Part shown: positions 48,646 to 60,600 of the stretch, piece by piece
How positions within the stretch are numbered: position 1 is the first letter of the stretch
Layout of the letters: each line of letters begins with the position of its first letter
NCBI GenBank assembly: GCA_025084515.1
Contig: JAJAGP010000333.1
Coordinates: 21,155 to 85,154, forward strand
Reading direction: 5' to 3'
From: Ancistrus triradiatus
Taxonomy: Eukaryota; Chordata; Actinopteri; Siluriformes; Loricariidae
DNA length: 64,000 nucleotides
Made by a program: the position numbers and the translations under genes
Notes under the pieces: generated by a model
What the model was told of the DNA's origin: nothing
Database searches by the model: none
The model's input: the letters and a program-made list of their open reading frames with translations, nothing else

Positions 48646-51600
48646 ATGCAGCACCCATCAGACAGTGATCAAGAGCCTGGCCAGTGTATGCCACCCAATA
48701 TGCTTGAGTCCCCTCTGGCCCCTGCCTCCCCCCAAACCCAAACTCCAGTTCTAGCTCCTCCTCCATCATCTCCCCAGCCAGAAGAGCCAGACACTGGGTT
48801 GGTTGTAGGGGAGCAGGAGCCGGTGGGGGCATCGTGCGGGGTCACGGCACCATATGCTGCTGAAGGAGGAGCAGCAGGGGCAGCAGCAGCAGCAGCAGCA
48901 GCGTCCCATAGTCCCCTGGCAGCGTTGAAACTGGAGAGCATGCTGGACTCCTCGGAGCTTTCCTCTGTGAGTGCTGAGAGACACAGGCCTGGGACCAGGG
49001 CTCTCGCTTAAACAATATCAATGCCAAAAACCTCCAGCCACATCAGCATCACCTCCCACTTAGCAAACTTTCCATAGACAGTACATGTACGGGCACGTCA
49101 GTGCCAACAGCAGGCCACTTTTATGCTTTTAGCAGGTGCCAGAGTCATGCACTTAGTTGTTGGTGTTTATTTGTAGTGTAATTCTGTTAATACAAAGTCC
49201 AATTAAGCAAGATTTAGGCTTCATTTAGGTCTCAAGGCATCCTGTCTAACCTACTATTCAGTGATATTATACGTTTTATAACGTATAGTATTTAATGGAA
49301 TTGTAAAGGGTTTTGGTGCAAGGTAGAGTTCTGAAGCCAGAAACAAGTACAACTGAATGCAAGAGTGAAGCAGCTTGGAGTCCTGAACTGACGAGCAAGT
49401 AGACATGCCTCTTTGTCCTGAATGGTTATTTGTTGGTGGCTCACAATAGTCGTTTTTTTATACGTACCGGACCAAGAATTTGTCGGCTGTGAATGAAACA
49501 TGCCTAATAATCATCTTTTGGCCAGAATTCTGAAGAGAATTTTTGTAGGACTGGGATTTTTTGCTACTGCTGGCAGACCCGTACGACTGTATGCTTTGAT
49601 ACACGCAAATTCAACTACAGTACTTCCTTCACACTATGGCCTTTGGTAAAACCAAATCCAAATGTTCCTCTTTGCCAGTCATTAACATCTGCTTTGCGAT
49701 CCATTTTTCACACATCAAAAAAGAAATTTACTGCAGTGTACCACCACTTCTCAATTTATGGTTCCTGTCGCACACCCCGCAGGTATTTGTAGCCTGATCG
49801 TTCTCGTGCAATGCCATCTGCAAGAGCCTGTAGTTACTCCCAACTTAAACACACTAAGTGTCTCATTGTTTATTTGGAGAGTATATTTACAGAGCCTGGT
49901 GCATCCACAGCAAGTGTGGTCACTAACTCGGCTCTTCTATACATGGAGAAATTACAAATGCCCATGTATTTTAGCCATTATTGATTTTACATGGCCGATA
50001 TTCCCATCTTCAATCCCACTCAAGGAACAGGGCAAATTATGCTACAATTCCTAGTCGTGAGATAGAGATCTTCATTATGTTTTTTTTGGTGTGAAATTCT
50101 TGAGTCCTCCATAAATTGTACAAGCTGCCTTTGTCTAGGAAGTGCCCAAACTTAAATTTCTGGCCTCATCTTTGATGATAATGAAATGACCTCCCATTGT
50201 TTGACAGTCTGTCTAATTTATCTGTTGCACTCGGCTCATGTGAGTTGAACTTGTTACACTTGTAGCTGTTTTTCAGTCAGTAGTATCTCTTGCAGATTTT
50301 ACTCATTTCTGTTTCGAGATTTCCATCTTTCTTTACACTAGTTCTCTCTCCCTATCCCATGCCTTCCACTTCTGGTATATGTAACCTCTCGGTGGTTAAT
50401 TAAGACTTAAGCCTTTCTCCTCTTAGCCTGAGCTACTGTCATCCATTTCTCAACAGCACACCAAAGCCTGTATGAAACTATAGAGATGAATGGCACAAAG
50501 ATGCCCTTGGGGGAATACTATCTAAGCTTAGATCATAGACCAACCTGGTTTAGCTGCTACAGAGGTCCAGACACCACCTCACTGGGTGGCTGAGATAAGC
50601 TCATCTCTGTTTAGACTCCTGCCTGAGACTAACAGGCGCAGTGTTGAGAGAAGTTTCTTTCGCATTATGCTCCTTGGGATGAAGTGTTGCCCTGCTTCTG
50701 GACCTGCTAGGCCTGCTGGACAGTTGCTTGGAAACTGACATATGGCAAACTGCTCACTCACCAGGTTAAGAAACTGGGGTCAAGTGCTGTGGCCTGTAAT
50801 GGGAGGAACCAGCGTTCTTTTTCAAAATAGTTAAATGATTTGCCAGTAAATGAGAGGCCTGCTGTCCTACAGGTGCGAAGGCTGCTTCGGCCCAAAGGAA
50901 AGTGCGTCACTCTGACATCCCTGACAGTGATTCTGCTTACGTCTCAAGTGAAGATTTTCTCATAACTACTGGAAGATTAGGTACCGTTTAAATTGCACCT
51001 AACTGTTTATCAGGTCCACCTCTCATGTAGGTGCCTAGTAGCATTATTGCCCATGTACCCCATCTGTTGCTGTGTTGGTGTCAATAGAGCAGATTCAGGA
51101 GAGAAGCAGAACTAACTGACTTTTTAGCTGGTTGACCATTCCCAGCACAGCATGGACTGTGGTACTGGTACTTAAATCCGCGATATCACAACTGTGCCGT
51201 ATTCACTGGTACCATTGGCGCACACCACAATGCTACACAAATCAAATAATATCTAGTCAGTAGTTTTCCATTGGTGGTCCCTTTCCATTAATATATTCAT
51301 TAGAGAGGACTGACAATTACCCATGTCAACAGATGTCTACAAAGTGCACCAACATGGCAGATGTACCTGATTAAAACAGCCAATGAGCATAGGGACAAGC
51401 AAAAGTATATAAAAATACAATGGCAAGTAAACGTAGGGTCAGTCAGTCATTGCAGGTAACAAGGCCCTGCCAAAGCTGCCTGGAATAAACAGTAAGTGCT
51501 TATCTGGTAGGGTCTCTGATCATGTCCTCATCTTCATAGTGGATGTAGCCTGCATGACTTTTGCTTCCCTGTGTGTGGTTTTTGTGATTGATTGTGTTTA

Positions 51601-54600
51601 TGGAGCCTTGCATGTCTTTTGACTTAATTTTAGTAACAAAAATATATCCCCTGCTGTTTACATTCACTTTATTAGGTACAGCTGTTCAACTGCTTGTTAA
51701 TGAAAATATCTAATCAGCCATGGCAGCAACTTGCATTTAGGCATGTAGACATGGTCAAGGTGACCTGCTGAAGTTCAAAACAAGCTTCAAAATGGACGAA
51801 AGGTGATTCAAGTGTCTTTGAACATGGCATCATTGTTGGTCTGCTGATCTACTGGGATTTTCACATACAGCCATCTCTAGGGTTTACAGAAAATGGTCCA
51901 AAACAGAGAAAATATCCAGTGAGCAGCAGTTTTCTGGGCAAAAATGTCTTGATGCCACAGGTCAGAGGAGAATGGCTGTTGCGGATTCTGTCCATCCCTT
52001 TATGACCACAGTGTTCCCATCTTCTGATGGCTACTTCCAGCAGGATGACCATGTCACAAATCATCTCAAACTGGTTACTTGAACATGACAATGAGGTCAC
52101 TGTACTCAAATGGCATTCACAGTCACTCAATCCAATAGAGCACCTTTGGGATGTGGTGGAACGAGAGATTTGCATCATGGATGCGTAGTTAACAGTTGTC
52201 ATCATGTCAGATCACTGAGAAATGTTTCCAGCACCTTGGTGAATCTGTGCCTTGAAGATTTAAGGCAGTTCTGAAGGCAAAAGTGGCTCCAAATTAGTAC
52301 TAGCAAGGTGCATCTAATAAAGTGGGCAGTGAGTATATATTTCAGGATTCCATTATAGGCTGAAATTCTTTGGAAGTACATAAGTTACTTTAACATTACC
52401 TTAAGGTTTTTTTTTTTTTCACCTGTGGCATGCTATAAGGTGATTAAGGGTAACTTGTCTCTTCTGCTGTGCCTCATTATTGTGTTTTGAGTGTGTAAAT
52501 GACACAGTTTGTGACATGTGTTTAGCCCCAGTCTATGGCTGAGGTTCTGGCTAAGAAAGAGGAGCTGGCAGATCGGCTGGAGAAGGCCAATGAAGAGGCC
52601 ATAGCCAGTGCCATCGCTGAGGAGGAGCAACTCACTCGGGAGATCCAGGCTGAGAACAATGAACTGGAGAGGGAAAATGTGAGAACATCAATATACGCAA
52701 TATACCATCATTTCAGTTTTGCTTTAGAACCAGCCTGCGGTCCGTTCACTGATATGCCATTCATATCTTATCTAGGCGAGCATCGGAAACGGTGGTTGTG
52801 GACTCAACCTTGACTGGAGTGACATGTTGGCTGATTATGATGGTACTAACTGCTTTTTCCTGAGGTAACCATAGCTAGTGTGGGGTAGTGTGGATTAACC
52901 ATTTTTCATTCTGTGTGCAGCTCGGGAATCTTGGCGTCAGAGCACCTCTTGGGGAGACATAGTGGAAGAGGAGCCAGCCAGGCCCCCTGGTCATGGTATC
53001 CACATGCACGAGAAGCTCTCTTCACCCTCACGCAAAAGGTATTGCTGGAATCTTACTCCTTGCTTCCATCTAGGACAGGAGCTTTGTCATGTTTTGGGAA
53101 CACGTCAGTTTTTTTGTTACATTTCACACTTGTGCAAAAAGTAATAATACATTTTTTGTATAGCGCCTTTCACAATACCCGAGGTTGCTTTACATTAATA
53201 GTACAAATTATTTAGATGAAGTAGAAGATGAATGAAAAATGCTGAGAAAAAAGATAAGTTTTTAGCTTCACAGATTCAGATTCACTTCAGTAGCCCACCA
53301 CCACGGTGACCTGGGTTTGAGTGCCAGCGGTGCCTTCTAGCCTGGTCGAACATCACATGCATAAATAGTTGGCTTTGTCTGTGGGTGGGGAGGCTAGACA
53401 GGTGAGCAACCCCACAGTGCTGCATCAACGATATCTTGTGATGGACTGGCAACCCATTAATCTAGTGTACATGTTCACCATTACGCTGTGCCCCAGAACC
53501 CCTGGATCCTCAGTTAGATTAAACAGGTGTGGTAAAGTGACCAAGTTTTACATTCGTTAAATAAATATCAATTATGAAACAGCAGAGTGAGATGGACATG
53601 AAATAAAGCAGTTCTTATGTAGAGCAGCATGATCATTTTGTAGGCCGACTTATTGCTTCGGGGTCCTGGTTTGAGCTTGGGCTCCGGTTACTGTCTGTCA
53701 GGTGTTTCATATGATCTATGAGCTACCTTCCACATCCAATAACATGCCTTTAGGTGGATTGGCTACACTGGTATATGTATATGTAAAAGTACTGTGTCCT
53801 TAACCAGTATGATGCTGTTGTTGAAATAAATGATCGAGTTTTCACTTTTTCCCTCCAACTTTAAAATGAAGTAGTAATACTGTAAAATGTTTTTGCACCT
53901 CTGCAAGAAAATTGTAGACCTGCACCAGGCTGGGAAGAGTGAATCTACAATAGGCAAGCAGGTTGGTGTTTATAAATCAACTGTGGGAGCAAGATCTCAT
54001 CCCATGGGATCAAAATGATCATGAGAACGGTGAGCAAAAAAAAATAAAATCCCAGAACTACACGGAGGGACCTGATGAATGACCTGCAGAGAGCTGGGAC
54101 CAAAGTAACAAAGGCTACCATCAGTAACACACTACGCCGAGAGGGACTCAGATCCTGCAGTGCCAGGCGCGTCCCCCTGCTTAAGCCAGTACATGTCCAG
54201 GCCCATCTGAAGTTTGCCAGAGAGCATATGGATGATCCAGAAGAGGATTGGGAGAATATCATGTGGTCAGATGAAACCAAAATAGGGCTTTTTTGTAAAA
54301 ACTCAGCTTGTCATGTTTGGAGGAAGAAGTTGCATCCCAAGAACACCATACCTACTGTGAAGCATGGGGGTGGAAGCATCAAATGCTTTTGGGGGCTGTT
54401 TTTTCCTGCTGAAAGGAGACAGGACGACTGATCCGTGTTAAGGGAAGAATGAACGAGGACATGTGTCCTGAGATTTTAAGCCAAAACCTCCTTCCATCAG
54501 TGAGAGCATTGAAGATGGAACGTGGCTGGGTCTTCCAGCATGACAATGATCCCAAACACACCGCTCGGGCAACAAATGAGTGGCTCCATAAATAGCATTT

Positions 54601-57600
54601 CAAGGTCCTGGAATGGCCTAGCCAGTCTCCAGACCTCAGCTCCATAGAAACTTTGTGGAGGGAGTTGAAAACCTGTGTTGCCCAGCAGAGGAATGGGCCA
54701 AATACCAGCTACAGTGTGTGCAAACCTGGTGAAGACTTACAGGAAACATTTGACCTCTGTCATTGCCAACAAAGATTGTTACAAAGTATTGAGTTGAACT
54801 TATGTTATTGACCAAATACTTATTTTCCACCATAATTTACAATTAAATTCTTTAAAAATCCTACAGTGTGATTTCCTGGATCACAGTCCTTCCCCAATCA
54901 TGTGTGAATGGCACACGTGGCCATTGTCGTTAATGGCTATGGCAATCTTCATATTAAACTGATCACCGGTCCCATTGGTATGTAATGGTGCTGGTACCAG
55001 TCATTATGCAAAGGTGCTGTATATAAGATTGGGGAAGTTTTCCAACTAGCTGAGACTGAAGAAGTCACTTGGATGAGTGACTAAATGACATAAATGTAAA
55101 TGACAAAATGTTTCTCCGACAAAACCCTATGTCCAGATGAACAGATTCAACTTCTGGGGTGTACCCACATGGTTTACTGCTGCTGGTTTTATGGAGATTC
55201 TCACAAGAAGTTTATGACTTGCCATGAATCACTAAAGGGGTGTGATGAGCAGAGGCTCATTATCATTTAATGGAACAGACACTCAAAACAGGCCATTCTG
55301 AACAGGGCTGTTCAGTGTGAGAAGAGTGCTTGATCCTTGTGGTTTTTTGGGTGAGCTGTGTTCATTTGTGGAAAAAGGGTGTAATGTATCACCTTTAGTT
55401 CATTAATTTATTTGAGTGAAGATGTGTTCTACTTAAGTATGTCTTTTAGCAAAAGACAATGGATGCGGTTTAGATTGGCCATTGGCAAGGAGATACTTCC
55501 AGAGATGCCTAAGGAAGAAATGAAGGAAACCCATTCTCCTCTGAGTGAGACCAGACAACACAATTAAGTTCTTATGGGTTTTTGTTTAGCAAGTATAAAG
55601 AAAGCAGCTGTTGTGTATCACACTGTGAATTAGACACTTGCTGAAAATAAGTTGTTTTCAGTTTATTAACATCCCTTATAAATTGGATTTGAGTGAACAG
55701 GTTTCCCTTAAATTCAAATGATTGCTTTTGGTAAGTGCGATGCGCTACAGTTTGTGATGGAGAGTATATACCCAAAATCAGAAAGGTTTGGGACCAAATG
55801 GAAAACGCAAATTAAAAAAACAGTGCATCTTGGATTTACTTTGACTTTTATTTCATTGCTGACAGTAAGAACCTGAGATTTAATTTTTTTGTCTGGTCAG
55901 CTTCATTTCATTTGTTAATAAACACACATTCCTGCATTTTAGGCCTGCAACTCATTGCAAAAAGTTGGGATGTGGACGATTAGGGCTAGTAATGAGGAGC
56001 AAAACTAGTGATTTCAAACAAGCAGTGTCAACAGGTAATTGTAATCATGATTTGGTCCAAAAGCAGTATCCACATATGGCTGAGTCTTTTAGGAGCAATG
56101 ATCGGCAGATGATCTCCACTGTGTCAACAAATGCATAAAAAAATTAAAGAAATGTTTTAAAACCGTGTTCCTCAAAGAAATATTGAATGGAATTATCATA
56201 TTTTTCCACCTACAGTGCATAATATCATTAAATGATTCAAGGAATCTGGAGTAAATTCAGTGCATAAAGGGCAAGGGCACAAGCCCAAACTGAAAACCCG
56301 TGTTCTTTGATCCCTCAGGTGGCGCTGCATCAAGAACCGCCATCAATATCTGTGTGGAAAATTTAGAAAAAATGTGGCAATGACAAACCTCTACTGTTGC
56401 ACACCTTAAGAGTATTTTTGCAGGAAGTATGGGAGAAAATAAACCCTGAAACAATTCATCGCTTGGTCTCCTAGGTGCCAAAATGTCTTAAGTGTTGTGA
56501 TAAGGCATGGCAACATTACAAAGTGGTAAATGCTTTACTGCCCCAACTTTTTGTGGAGTGTTACAGTCTTGAAATGAAGGAATGGATGTATATTAACAAA
56601 TACAATGAAGCTGACCAGAAAAAACATTAAATATCTTGGGTTCATACCGTCTACAATGAACTGAAGTATGGAAATTTGCGATTTCCATACAGTCCCAACT
56701 TTTTCCTGATTTGGAATTGTTCAAATGTGGATTTGTATATTGGCAGAACCATAGCAGAGTCCAAGAAGAAGCATGAAGAGAAGCAGCTGAAAGCCCAGCA
56801 GCTACGAGACAAGCTGAGAGAGGAGAAGAGCCACAAGTTGCAGAAACTTCTGGAGAGAGTGAGTTCTAACCACAACGTGTCCTGAAGCCTTTTGAGTAAC
56901 CGATGGGTGGTGGAGCCAGAGGCTAGCATGTATATAACCTCTTGGCTCAGCTATTTTAACTAAAATGGTTGGTGAGCCAGTTGTGACAAACGTATATCAC
57001 AGCAACACCATTTTCATCAGGGTTAGTTTGTTTTCCTTCCCTCCCCTTTACATAAAATGAAGGAATTCTGAAACAGTCTTGTATATTTACATGCTAAAGG
57101 CCTAAAGGTGAATATTAAAACATGATATGCTCTTAAGCAAGCAGGTTTTAAGAACATAAGGATGTGATGAGTGAGGAAAGATCATATGGTTAGAAGGGCT
57201 TGGGAGTTGTTATTGCAGCTCTGCCTTTGCTCTCTTTTTCATTCCATGTAGGAGAAGGAGGTGAGGAAATGGAAAGAGGAGCTGCTGGATCAGAGGAGGA
57301 GGATGATGGAGGAGAAGCTGCTTCATGCCGAGTTCAAGCGTGAGCTGCAACTCCAGGCCATTGTGAAAAAAGCACAGGAAGAGGAGGCAAAGGTGAGGGA
57401 TTCGGTGTTACTCTGGGCTTGTGGAACACCCTTAGTTGCACTATTAAATATTAGTTTTTCAGAACCATATGGTAAAAATTCCACAACAGAATGTATCCTT
57501 CACACAGCTGCCGATGTTCACATAATTTCTGTACATATTCACATGCTATTTTTTGACTCCTTATCTATCATTACACTGAACAACATTTTTTCCATCCAAA

Positions 57601-60600
57601 ATTTTAATTCCAGAAGCAAAATGTGAGTCTATGATAGACAATGTCAGGATGAATGCATTAATAATTTCAGACTTGCTGTGTCACATGGCAATTTGGAGAA
57701 ACATTAACAATAAATGTGTTGAGTTGAATTGCTTAATCTATCTTGGGCCATGCAGATCTACTTTTAGTTTTTGACAAATCCAAGTCGCTGACCAGGTAAT
57801 TTAATTCTGACTGTGTTACCAGATGAGGATAACCAGGCATAAAGCTGCAATGTCTGGTTCAGTGTGATTTTTCCACCATCTGGTTCATTCATTATGGCAT
57901 CTTCATCAAACTCAACTAGGCTTCATGTCTCTTGGCTGTGGTAAACTGTCATCATGTGGCACAGGTCTCATGGCTAAAGGCAGGTTGGGTCATTCAACAG
58001 CTTTTTTATTTTCAGTAGAGAATCCAGATCCTTGGTCAGGCAGAAGTTTGTCGCGTGATGCTTCTGTTCTCGGCATATCATTGAGACTGCAAATGGCATT
58101 GACTGCCTTGTATCTCTGGGCCAAGATCTCAGGTTGACTGCACATTTTGCACAACGAATGGTTTCTTTTGGTCACCTGTTTTTACCAAAGCTCATAGGAT
58201 TTCTTAATAAGTGCCATCATGGTGCGTCTTTAAACCTTAAATATATACTCGCCACAGATGTAACAGAATGTATAGCAGCTGTTGCAACATTGATGAGACC
58301 TTTTTGTTGTATTAAATCTTCCAGAAGACATTACATTATTTTAAATATTATTTAGCTATGCTATTTCCTGAAGATCTGGCAACCGAACAACATCTGTAAA
58401 TTTGAGCAGCTTTAATAGGCCTTCTTCCATCATCTAACCTGACTAAGCACATACACTGAGTGCATGCCCAGTTGTGCTTGGACTGACCAAAACAGCTTGC
58501 TTTGTGGGCAGTATAGTAGTAGACTTAAAATATGATGGGAAATCACAAACATGGGTCCCATGTTTAATAGGTTATGTTTTTTTTTAGGGTTTTCGTCATC
58601 AGCAGTTCAAAATCCATAAATATCACCCAGATGTGTCCAGAATGCAAAATCTTTGTTGTCTAGTGTTATTAGCATTTAATATTCTTTTTCTGTTTTGCAT
58701 ATACATCTCGTTTTTACTATACATTAGTTTATAGTCTGTGTTTGTCTGGGTATGTTAGTGCCATGTCATACATGTGCGCACTGACTAACAAACCAAACAA
58801 ATTCTGTGTATGTGTAATGTACTTCGTGAAATAGTGACTTCGTGACTCTGATTCCGCATAGTGGAATTTGCAACAATCATACGGGGGAAAGTGTGACCTT
58901 TCTGTGCCATGTAGAAGAATGGGTCTAGCTGTCCTCCAGCATCCTTTTTTTGGTCCAAACACCTGTATATACTCATTCATCCATAATACATTTCCATTCA
59001 TCAGTTATCCAATGGTGTAAAACCTTTTTTTAAATTTTCTCATTTGAATGTTTTTTTTGGTGAAACCTAGCCTGTTAGGCTGCAGCATCCCAGAGTCATC
59101 TTTTCTTATTAGAGGTGTGCTATTTAAGGAAGCTTCCAACTGTGGAACTGTAAGGAATCAATTTCATCCTACAGCCTCAAAAGAACTGTTCCTCTTGTGT
59201 AGCAGTAACGTGCAGTGAGGTCAAGGGCGGGTGAGGAGCCAGATTTACACAGAGAGATTCAATTATTAAATTCTCAATAGCTTGCCTTGATTAGGGATTT
59301 TTACCTATTTAATATCTGTCTTAACGCTCCCACAAGCCTATATGACTCACATTTTGTTCATCGGTTTTCGGTGTGTTTTCGGTGCGGTCTGTGTACAGCA
59401 TATTGGCGCTATTTGCATTATCTAGCTGGAAAGCTGTGGGATGGACCAAGGAAGAACCTGTTAAATTTTCAAAGGGCTCTGACTCGCACCTGAGCCCTCA
59501 ACTGCCTTTTGTCAAAGTTCAGATATTCACTCATTCAACAATGGGAGCGTCCTCAGTACTTGGGCTTTCGCAAGCCCTCATTATTGCAGCAGAGGGTAAT
59601 GCCTGCCCCTCGCGTTACTTTTTTATTGTAGTTTTATCAACAGCAACAAGTCTACATAGCTTTCACACATATGTGAAAGAAATTACCTAGACTATGGAAG
59701 GTAATGACATGCAATCCTTTTGTAATGGGATTGCACAATCCGTGGTGTGGCAGACCTATCAGCTTCTGCTCTACAGCATTTAGCAGACGCCCTTATCCAG
59801 AGCGACTTAAAATTGATACAGTCTTACAATCCAAGCAACTGTGGCTTAAGGGTCTTGCTCAAGGACCCAACAGTGGAAACTTGGCAGAGGTGGGATTTGA
59901 ACCCTGGACGTTCTGGGCCAGAGTCCAGTACCTTAACCGCTAGGCTACCATGTGACTTGCCAGGAATTACAGACAAACTCCACAAATCACCGATTTGGAC
60001 AATTAAAAACGATCAGAATCATAGGGAAATGGCATTTATAACAGATCTTTGTTGTAGAAAACAAGTAGAATGTTAATAAATAAAAAAACATGAGTATAAT
60101 TTTGGTATAGGTGTCAAGGTTAGTGTTGTCTCTTGTAGGTGAATGAAATTGCCTTCATAAACACACTGGAGGCTCAGAATAAGAGGCATGATGTGCTGGC
60201 CAAGCTGAACGAGTATGAACAGCGACTGAATGAGCTGCAGGAGGAACGCCAGAGGAGGCAAGAAGAGAAGCAGGCCAGAGATGAAGCGGTGCAGGTTGAG
60301 TACTTTTAGCCGTTCTCTTTATTGTTTATGATTTGTGTTACCACCTGAATGGAGTTCCTTGATGTACGTAATTTAAGTTTTCATTCTCCTTAGTTTATGT
60401 TTAATTAACAGGTAATGAATGCTGTGTGTGTGTGTGTGCCAGGAGCGTAAGCGGGCTCTGGAGGCAGAGCGACAGGCACGGGTGGAGGAGCTGTTGATGA
60501 AGAGGAGAGAGCAGGAAGCACGGATCGAGCAGCAGAGGCAGGAGAAAGAGAGGGCAAGAGAGGATGCAGCACGAGAGCGAGCCAGGTCTGTTCCATTGCT

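Noticed and set aside
48669..49027. Alanine- and cysteine-rich antisense frames
   Set aside because: They arise from the GCA repeat in the scaper exon read on the other strand.
57900..58330. A possible retained gene or transposase in this intron
   Set aside because: Both strands show frequent stops and no motif I could identify.
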